Source: Paludibacteraceae bacterium (GTDB taxonomy: Bacteria; Bacteroidota; Bacteroidia; Bacteroidales; Paludibacteraceae). From it: 10,625 nt of DNA. Where the stretch lies: the NCBI GenBank assembly GCA_024400275.1, contig JAKSMY010000054.1:1-10625 (forward strand), written 5' to 3'. How positions within the stretch are numbered: position 1 is the first letter of the stretch; every line of letters begins with the position of its first letter. The notes beneath the pieces are model-generated. The model ran no database searches. It was not told where the DNA came from and saw only the letters and a list, made by a program, of their open reading frames with translations. Both the position numbers and the translations under genes were made by a program. This document shows, piece after piece, positions 5,405 to 10,625 of the stretch.

Positions 5405-5421
5405 ATAAAATTGTAATTTTG
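5390..5421 (+). promoter_or_regulatory. Promoter of the Crp/Fnr-type regulator gene
   Basis: TTTG (5390-5393), a 20-base spacer and TAATTTTG (5414-5421) match the consensus, with a predicted leader of about 24 bases. The -33 element is part of the palindrome ATTTGCAAAT (5389-5398), which lies inside the spacer of the opposing promoter. A protein bound there could act on both genes. Confidence 0.8.
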
Positions 5422-5451
5422 TAGTCCATTTTTAACAAAACACGCTCAATT

Positions 5452-6150
5452 ATGCCTATCAAATCAACAGAAATCGTCAATTTGTGGGAACTGAACCCCG
5501 TTTGGGATGTATTAACCACCGGCGAAAAAATCTTTATAGGGCGTGAATCAGAGTTGTTGATATATCATAAAAATGAAATTATTCACCACGAAGGTGACGT
5601 ACCTACCCATATGCTAATGCTCATTAGGGGTAAAGTACGTATATACAAGGAAGGCGTTGGACCCAAGCCACAGATTATTCGAATGCTTGCGCCCAACGAT
5701 TTTTTTGGTTATCGTGCCATCGTAGCCGGCGACGGTTATAACTCGTGCGCCAGTGCCGTAGAGGACAGTTTGGTTTGTCGCGTTCCTCGCAAAGCATACC
5801 TGCAAGTGGTGCAGAACAATAATCAATTCTGCTTTAAGATGATGGAAGTGATGGCACGAGACCTCGCTATCAGCGAAGTACGCACAGTAAACCTCACCCA
5901 AAAGCACATTCGTGGTCGTTTAGCAGAGGCCATTTTGACCTTAAAGCAGAACTACGGCTATGACGAAGACGGTTGCACGTTGGCAATCTATATTAGTCGT
6001 GAGGATTTAGCGAATATGAGTTCTATGACAACTGCCAATGCAATACGCACACTTGGTCAGTTTGCACAAGAAGGTATCCTCAGCATAGACGGACGCAAGT
6101 TGCGGATATTAAAAGAGGAAGACTTAGTAAAGATTTCCCGTTTAGGTTAG
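5452..6150 (+). CDS. Crp/Fnr-family transcriptional regulator
   Basis: A 232-residue cytoplasmic DNA-binding regulator. Residues about 33-118 form a cyclic-nucleotide-type beta-barrel (IIHHEGDVPTHMLMLIRGKVRIY, 43-65, and the FFGYRAIVAGDGYNS cassette). A long dimerisation helix follows (about 120-148), then a C-terminal winged helix-turn-helix (about 150-222, with ISREDLANMSSMTTANAIRT, 181-200). The phosphate-binding Arg-Ser pair of cAMP receptors is not evident in the cassette, and there is no N-terminal cysteine cluster as in Fnr, so neither cAMP nor an iron-sulfur cluster is predicted. The ligand is unknown. Its stop interlocks with the stop of the convergent M23 peptidase gene. It shares a promoter region with the glycosyltransferase, which may be one of its targets. 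Confidence 0.92.
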   Translation: MPIKSTEIVNLWELNPVWDVLTTGEKIFIGRESELLIYHKNEIIHHEGDVPTHMLMLIRGKVRIYKEGVGPKPQIIRMLAPNDFFGYRAIVAGDGYNSCASAVEDSLVCRVPRKAYLQVVQNNNQFCFKMMEVMARDLAISEVRTVNLTQKHIRGRLAEAILTLKQNYGYDEDGCTLAIYISREDLANMSSMTTANAIRTLGQFAQEGILSIDGRKLRILKEEDLVKISRLG

Positions 6151-7115
6151 TCAAGCATGTGTCCAAAGTTATTGGACAATTGCACCATTTTATCGTACTC
6201 TTCCGGCGTTAAGTCGTAGAAGTAGAAGTTTCGTGGGTCAATAGGTTTGCCGTTGTAATGCACCTCGTAGTGCAAGTGCGGTCCGGTAGATTTACCCGTG
6301 TTGCCTACCAAAGCAATGACATCGGCGCGACGCACCTTTTGCCCTACCCGACACAACGATTTATACAAGTGTGCATAAAGGGTTTGATAACCAAAGCCGT
6401 GGTCAATAATGACCGTATTGCCGTAGCCCTGTTTATGCCCTACGAAAGCGACCTTACCATTACCCGTCGCAAACACATCGGTGCCACGAGGAGCCGTGAA
6501 ATCCATACCCTCGTGAAAACGACGCACATGGTAGATGGGGTCCACACGCCAACCATAACCGCTGGCAACACGCGTGAGGTCCTTGTTCAACACCGGCTGA
6601 ATGGCAGGGATATTTTCCATACGAATCTCCTGCGTCTTCGCCAATTCGAGTATCTCGTCATAGGACTTAGACTGCACATACAATTCCTTCTCCAAAATAT
6701 CCGTTTTGCGCGTGAGATTGCCCAGCAATTCGGTGTCCGACATATCACTTAATTCATCGTAATAGGACATCTTGCGATTAGCTCCCTGCCTGACACTCAA
6801 CGGAATAGGTTCTGCACCAAACAACACCCTGTAAAGGTTGTCATCGCGCTCCGAAAGATCCATCATAACGACCTGCATCTGATTAACACGATTGTCCAAC
6901 AACTCTAATTGAGTCGTCAGTTGCTCTTTCTGCGCAATGAGTTGGCGCTCACGAGGCGATGGGAAGAAATGATAGAAAAGGAAGAAAAACACAATGCCCA
7001 AACAAACACCGCCCAACAAATAAAAGCCGGACCGTTTCAGCCAATACGTTACATCGTGCTCCACCCGCTCCATCGCCAAGGTGACCGGATTGATATGATA
7101 TTGCTTCTTTTTCAT
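6147..7115 (-). CDS. M23 (LytM/DD-peptidase type) cell-wall metalloendopeptidase, membrane-anchored
   Basis: A 322-residue bitopic protein. It has a short cytoplasmic N-terminus, one transmembrane helix (about 31-51), a periplasmic coiled coil (about 56-90), a helical linker, and a C-terminal LytM domain (about 185-300). HEGMD (201-205) gives the zinc-binding His201 and Asp205, YAHL contains the catalytic His249, and HLHYE contains zinc-binding His282. All essential residues are present, so an active enzyme cutting peptidoglycan cross-bridges is likely rather than an EnvC-like activator. The start at ATG 7115 overlaps the upstream stop as ATGA; a GTG at 7124 is possible but less likely. It is the last gene of the dnaX - radical SAM - M23 operon. 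No terminator follows before the convergent regulator gene. Confidence 0.93.
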   Translation of the reverse strand: MKKKQYHINPVTLAMERVEHDVTYWLKRSGFYLLGGVCLGIVFFFLFYHFFPSPRERQLIAQKEQLTTQLELLDNRVNQMQVVMMDLSERDDNLYRVLFGAEPIPLSVRQGANRKMSYYDELSDMSDTELLGNLTRKTDILEKELYVQSKSYDEILELAKTQEIRMENIPAIQPVLNKDLTRVASGYGWRVDPIYHVRRFHEGMDFTAPRGTDVFATGNGKVAFVGHKQGYGNTVIIDHGFGYQTLYAHLYKSLCRVGQKVRRADVIALVGNTGKSTGPHLHYEVHYNGKPIDPRNFYFYDLTPEEYDKMVQLSNNFGHMLD

Positions 7116-8791
7116 GCTTTCCACCAGAAGAAAAATTCGTTTTGACGTTTTTTATCCGTTCGGCTCTTTGCCACATATACAGATTGCTTCGTATAGGGGT
7201 TAATGCCGGTATAATACATGCAGGTAGATAAGGTCATCGGCGTTGGTGTGAAGTCCTGCACCTGCTCGGGATGGTAGTTCATACGTTTCGTTTCGGCTGC
7301 CAACGCCGCCATATCGCGGTTAGTACACCCCGGGTGAGACGAGATGAAATACGGAATCAACTGCTGGTGCATACCGCTTTCCTTGTTCACACGGTAGAAG
7401 AACTCGCGGAAACGCAAATACTCCTGCCATTGGGGCTTGCGCATCAATTTCAGCACCTCGTCGGAACAATGCTCCGGTGCCACTTTGAGCCGTCCTGACA
7501 CATGACGTGTGATAAGTTGGCGACCGTATGCCTCCGACATTAAGTCATAGCGAATACCGCTCCCTACAAACGCCTTTTTTATATACGGCAGTTTGTCCAC
7601 CGAACGATAAATATCCAATATAGGCGCAAAGTTTTGGTGCAGATTGGGACATATATTCGGCTGCAAACAACTGGCACGCGCACACTGTTCGCACAAATGC
7701 TTATTCTTGCCCTGCATACCATACATATTGGCCGACGGACCACCCAAATCGCTGAGATAGCCCTTCCACTCAGGCAAATCCTTCAAACGACTAATCTGAC
7801 GGATGATATTTTCTTTGCTGCGAGAGGTAATCTGTTTGCCCTGATGCGCCGAAATCGTGCAGAACGAGCAACCACCAAAACACCCACGATGCAAGCACAC
7901 CGAGAAACGTATCATCTCGTACGCAGGTATGCGCTTGTCTTTATATTTAGGGTGTGGCAGATATTGGAAGGGCAAATCATAGATGGCATCCAATTCCTCC
8001 GTCGTCATAGGCGGATATGGCGGATTAACCACGATATCGTCCTGAATGATAGTCTTCGCCTTAATCTTGTTGGACTCTATCTCGGTTCGCATAAAATCCT
8101 CGGCATAAACGGCTTTGTCTTGCCTCTGCTCATCATACCCGCGAAGAAAGATGGCTGAAGCACGAAGTTCATCTGCTATGCTGCCTCGCCAAGCCGTTTG
8201 GGGCACATCATGGGGAATGCCATTGCTAATCTTCTGCGCTATCTCCACAATCGCTTTCTCCCCCATTCCGTAAATGAGCAGGTCAGCACACGAATCCACC
8301 AAGATGGACGGCATAAACGTATCCGACCAATAATCATAGTGCGCCAAGCGCCGCATACTGGCCTCTATGCCGCCTATTACGACAGGCACATCCGGAAAAT
8401 GCTGCTTGAGAATACGGGAATACGTAATGGTGCAGTAATCGGGGCGCATACCGGCCCGTCCGTCAGGCGTATATGCATCGTCTGAACGTTTGCGTTTACC
8501 GGCCGTGTAATGGTTCACCATGGAATCCATCGAACCGGCCGTGATAGCGAAGAAAAGACGCGGACGACCTAACTTAAGGAAATCACGATGATCACCATGC
8601 CAATCGGGCTGTGGAACAATAGCCACACGATACCCGTTGGCCTCCAAGACACGACCTATTACGGCAGCACCAAATTGGGGATGGTCAATATATGCATCTC
8701 CGGAAAAGAGCACTACATCCACCTCGTTCCAACCACGTATTTCCAACTCTTTACGGGTGGTAGGCAAGTATTTTTTCAGGTCTTCTGCCAT
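7112..8791 (-). CDS. ygiQ: YgiQ-family radical SAM protein
   Basis: A 559-residue member of the YgiQ (UPF0313) radical SAM family. The N-terminal part (about 22-190) resembles the cobalamin-binding-like domain of this group (DVVLFSGDAYIDHPQFG, 25-41, and VVIGGIEASMRRLAHYDYW, 137-155). The SAM-cluster motif is CFGGCSFC (304-311), in which Cys304, Cys308 and Cys311 bind the [4Fe-4S] cluster. A second set, Cys367, Cys370, Cys375 and Cys381, matches the conserved CxxC...CP segment of the family. The protein stops soon after the MYYTGINPYTK segment (about 529-539), lacking the long basic tail of the E. coli protein, so it is shorter than that homologue. The reaction is unknown. Its ATG directly follows the dnaX stop with no gap, and its end overlaps the M23 gene by 4 bases. 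Confidence 0.92.
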   Translation of the reverse strand: MAEDLKKYLPTTRKELEIRGWNEVDVVLFSGDAYIDHPQFGAAVIGRVLEANGYRVAIVPQPDWHGDHRDFLKLGRPRLFFAITAGSMDSMVNHYTAGKRKRSDDAYTPDGRAGMRPDYCTITYSRILKQHFPDVPVVIGGIEASMRRLAHYDYWSDTFMPSILVDSCADLLIYGMGEKAIVEIAQKISNGIPHDVPQTAWRGSIADELRASAIFLRGYDEQRQDKAVYAEDFMRTEIESNKIKAKTIIQDDIVVNPPYPPMTTEELDAIYDLPFQYLPHPKYKDKRIPAYEMIRFSVCLHRGCFGGCSFCTISAHQGKQITSRSKENIIRQISRLKDLPEWKGYLSDLGGPSANMYGMQGKNKHLCEQCARASCLQPNICPNLHQNFAPILDIYRSVDKLPYIKKAFVGSGIRYDLMSEAYGRQLITRHVSGRLKVAPEHCSDEVLKLMRKPQWQEYLRFREFFYRVNKESGMHQQLIPYFISSHPGCTNRDMAALAAETKRMNYHPEQVQDFTPTPMTLSTCMYYTGINPYTKQSVYVAKSRTDKKRQNEFFFWWKA

Positions 8792-10474
8792 TTATTCTAA
8801 CTGCAAGGACAAATGCTCGCGCAGGGTTTGAAGATTAGGATTGCGTTGAACCAACAACTTATATTTCTCACCGGCTGTAAACGCCTGTTGCTCGTGATGA
8901 TACTCCTCAACTTGGATGTTCAACGTGATGAGGTCATTGCCTAATTCATGACGCAAACTGTTCAGTATCTGTTGATTAAATTGCACAAAATCTGCCTTTT
9001 GCCAAGAGTTAATCAAGGTCAGTATCAACGCATTGGGGTCTTTGGGGTCTATCTCGGGTATGTACTCAGTTAACATACTCTTTAAGCGCTCTTCCTGAGG
9101 GAAGTTGTTTTTCAGACCAACCCACGCGCTCCTGAGTTGGTCAACTGTAAAAGGGCGCTGCTGCGTATCTTTCTGCACTTCGTTTGGCGCTGAGGAAGGA
9201 GTAGCTGGCGGCGTCTCAGTAGGCAGTTTCAAGCTGGGCAACTTCATCATATTGGCTGCCGTGGCAGGAGCCGGTTTGGGAGTCACGGGAGCTGCCGGAG
9301 CAGTGGAAGTTGTAGGAGCCGGTTTGGATGCAGGAGTTGGCTTGACCGCCGTCGCCGGCGCTACCTGTGGTGCAGTTGGCACGGCTTTGCACCCTACCCA
9401 CTTAACCAATGCCACCTCTACTGTCAAGCGCTTATTCTTGGCCGTACGGTAGTTGATATCCAAACTATTGAGAATATCCAGTGATTGAAATAGCCAAGGG
9501 GCTTCGCACTGCTGTGCTTGCTGTAAATAACGCTGCTGCAATTGTTCAGACGTTTCCAACAGAGGCAAAGTCTGCTTGTCCTGCGCCACCAACAGATTGC
9601 GCAAATGCTGCATCAAACCGATGATGAAATGCCCGGCATCAAAGCCCTTTTGCAAAATATCGTTCAGAAACATCAACACCTCATGTACCTGCCCCCGTAA
9701 CGCGCTATCCACCATTCGGAAATAGTAGTTGGCATCCAATACATTCAGTACATCAATCGTCTGCTGATACGTGATATGATTGTTACAAAACGCTGCTAAT
9801 TGGTCAAATATACTCAAGGCATCACGCATACCGCCATCGGCCTTTTCAGCCACAACACGCAACGCTTCCTGCTCGGCTTCAATGCCTTCCGTTTGGGCAA
9901 CGTACTGCAAATGGTGCACAATGTCCATCAGTGTGATACGCTGAAAGTCAAATACTTGACAACGGCTCAAGATGGTAGGCAACACTTTGTGTTTCTCCGT
10001 CGTAGCCAAGATAAAAATAGCATACGAGGGTGGTTCTTCCAATGTCTTCAACAGCGCATTAAAGGCACCTTGCGAAAGCATGTGTACCTCGTCGATGATA
10101 TAGACGCTATATTTGCCGATTTGAGGAGGAATACGCACCTCTTGTATCAGTGCGCGTATATCTTCTACCGAGTTATTGGACGCAGCATCTAACTCATGAA
10201 TATTCATCGAACGCTGCTCATTAAATGCCACGCAACTCTCACATTCGTTGCACGCATCGTGGTCTGCAGTAGGTTGCAGACAGTTAATCGTTTTCGCAAA
10301 AATACGGGCACAAGTGGTCTTACCTACTCCTCGAGGACCACAAAATAGATACGCATGTGCCAAACGATCCTGCCGAATAGCATTGCGCAACGTCTCCGTT
10401 AGGGCTTTTTGCCCCACCACTGATTCAAACGTTGTGGGCCGATATTTACGTGCCGATACGATATATTCGCTCAT
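8792..10474 (-). CDS. dnaX: DNA polymerase III subunit gamma/tau
   Basis: A 560-residue clamp-loader ATPase that loads the sliding clamp and tethers the polymerase. It has Walker A GPRGVGKT (46-53), a zinc knuckle (Cys65, Cys75, Cys78, Cys81), Walker B DEVH (128-131), LLKTLEEPP (141-149), sensor-1 region ATTEKH (157-162) and SRC (170-172). The AAA+ lid and collar domains run to about residue 365. A Pro/Ala/Thr-rich flexible linker (about 366-440) then leads to a C-terminal domain of about 110 residues. I found no A AAA AAG slippery site of the E. coli type, so only the full-length form is predicted. The start (MSEYIVSARKYRP) is the usual family N-terminus and lies about 11 bases after the predicted transcription start. 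It is the first gene of the three-gene operon. Confidence 0.97.
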   Translation of the reverse strand: MSEYIVSARKYRPTTFESVVGQKALTETLRNAIRQDRLAHAYLFCGPRGVGKTTCARIFAKTINCLQPTADHDACNECESCVAFNEQRSMNIHELDAASNNSVEDIRALIQEVRIPPQIGKYSVYIIDEVHMLSQGAFNALLKTLEEPPSYAIFILATTEKHKVLPTILSRCQVFDFQRITLMDIVHHLQYVAQTEGIEAEQEALRVVAEKADGGMRDALSIFDQLAAFCNNHITYQQTIDVLNVLDANYYFRMVDSALRGQVHEVLMFLNDILQKGFDAGHFIIGLMQHLRNLLVAQDKQTLPLLETSEQLQQRYLQQAQQCEAPWLFQSLDILNSLDINYRTAKNKRLTVEVALVKWVGCKAVPTAPQVAPATAVKPTPASKPAPTTSTAPAAPVTPKPAPATAANMMKLPSLKLPTETPPATPSSAPNEVQKDTQQRPFTVDQLRSAWVGLKNNFPQEERLKSMLTEYIPEIDPKDPNALILTLINSWQKADFVQFNQQILNSLRHELGNDLITLNIQVEEYHHEQQAFTAGEKYKLLVQRNPNLQTLREHLSLQLE

Positions 10475-10491
10475 AGAAGATAAATTTTTTG

Positions 10492-10523
10492 CAAAGATAC
10501 AATTTTTTTTTCAAAATCGCAAA
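10492..10523 (-). promoter_or_regulatory. Promoter of the dnaX - radical SAM - M23 operon
   Basis: On the minus strand TTTG (10523-10520), a 20-base spacer and TATCTTTG (10499-10492) match the consensus exactly. The following genes have no gaps and no promoters of their own that I can see, so this probably drives all three. Confidence 0.85.
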
Positions 10524-10542
10524 TAAAAATACGGCTAAAAAC

Positions 10543-10566
10543 AAAAAAACGTATTCAAAGAATACG
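10543..10566 (-). terminator. Intrinsic terminator of the tRNA-Thr transcript
   Basis: On the minus strand CGTATTC (10566-10560) pairs perfectly with GAATACG (10556-10550) across a 3-base TTT loop, followed by seven T residues (10549-10543). It lies just after the tRNA 3' end and just before the dnaX promoter, separating the two units. Confidence 0.85.
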
Positions 10567-10572
10567 CTTTTG

Positions 10573-10625
10573 AGCCACTTCCCAGATTCGAACTGGGGAC
10601 CTACGCATTACGAATGCGTTGCTCT
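10573..10625 (-). tRNA. tRNA-Thr (anticodon CGU), 5' end outside window
   Basis: On the minus strand the visible part runs from the 3' half of the D-stem (AGAGC) through an anticodon arm ACGCA-TTCGTAA-TGCGT. The central CGT of the loop reads ACG threonine codons. A short variable loop follows, then the T arm CCCAG-TTCGAAT-CTGGG and the acceptor strand AAGTGGC with discriminator T. The CCA end is not encoded. The acceptor 5' strand and most of the D arm lie beyond the right edge, so only about 53 bases are present. Confidence 0.93.

Noticed and set aside
9216..9452. Programmed frameshift in dnaX giving a short gamma form
   Set aside because: No A AAA AAG-type slippery run was found in or near the linker coding region; the longest A-run noticed reads through normally.

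Overview
The window looks like a chromosomal segment from a member of the Bacteroidota, probably a Bacteroidales (Prevotella- or Bacteroides-like) species. Five genes are preceded by the Bacteroidota sigma-ABfr promoter (TTTG, 19-20 bases, TAnnTTTG) with short leaders of roughly 10-25 nt and no Shine-Dalgarno sequence. A BspA-type leucine-rich-repeat surface protein and a short, single-chain serine dehydratase also fit. The genus cannot be fixed from this sequence alone.

Layout. (1) Bases 1-2009, minus strand: an apparent operon of a 27-codon small ORF, a 115-residue very acidic protein of unknown function, and a secreted BspA-like LRR protein that runs off the left edge. It is not recognisable as a complete ORF because its 3' end is missing. 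(2) Bases 2010-2416: a non-coding stretch with a 137-nt nested inverted repeat, a terminator-like hairpin at one side of it, and two further hairpins. (3) Bases 2417-2925, minus strand: an antitoxin-toxin pair with a RelE/ParE-type toxin and an operator-like palindrome over its promoter. (4) Bases 2926-3211: a row of hairpins ending in a 47-bp palindrome that contains the promoter of the next gene. (5) Bases 3212-4402, plus strand: an iron-sulfur L-serine dehydratase. (6) Bases 4403-5353, minus strand: a membrane-anchored family 2 glycosyltransferase, divergent from (7) a Crp/Fnr-type regulator (5452-6150, plus strand) with which it shares an overlapping promoter region. (8) Bases 6147-10474, minus strand: a tightly packed dnaX - ygiQ-type radical SAM - M23 peptidase operon. 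(9) Right edge: the 3' part of a tRNA-Thr(CGU) gene and its terminator, minus strand.

The right two thirds (3212 to the end) is ordinary housekeeping: replication clamp loading, cell-wall hydrolysis, serine catabolism and lipid-linked sugar transfer. Gene packing is very tight, and two convergent pairs meet with zero or overlapping bases. The left third is accessory in character: surface LRR protein, toxin-antitoxin pair and inverted repeats. The least explained signals are the 137-nt nested palindrome (2130-2266), the near-symmetrical promoter palindrome (3145-3191), and the small-ORF/acidic-protein pair in front of the LRR gene. None can be called a new system from this sequence alone. Each is listed with a decisive test.
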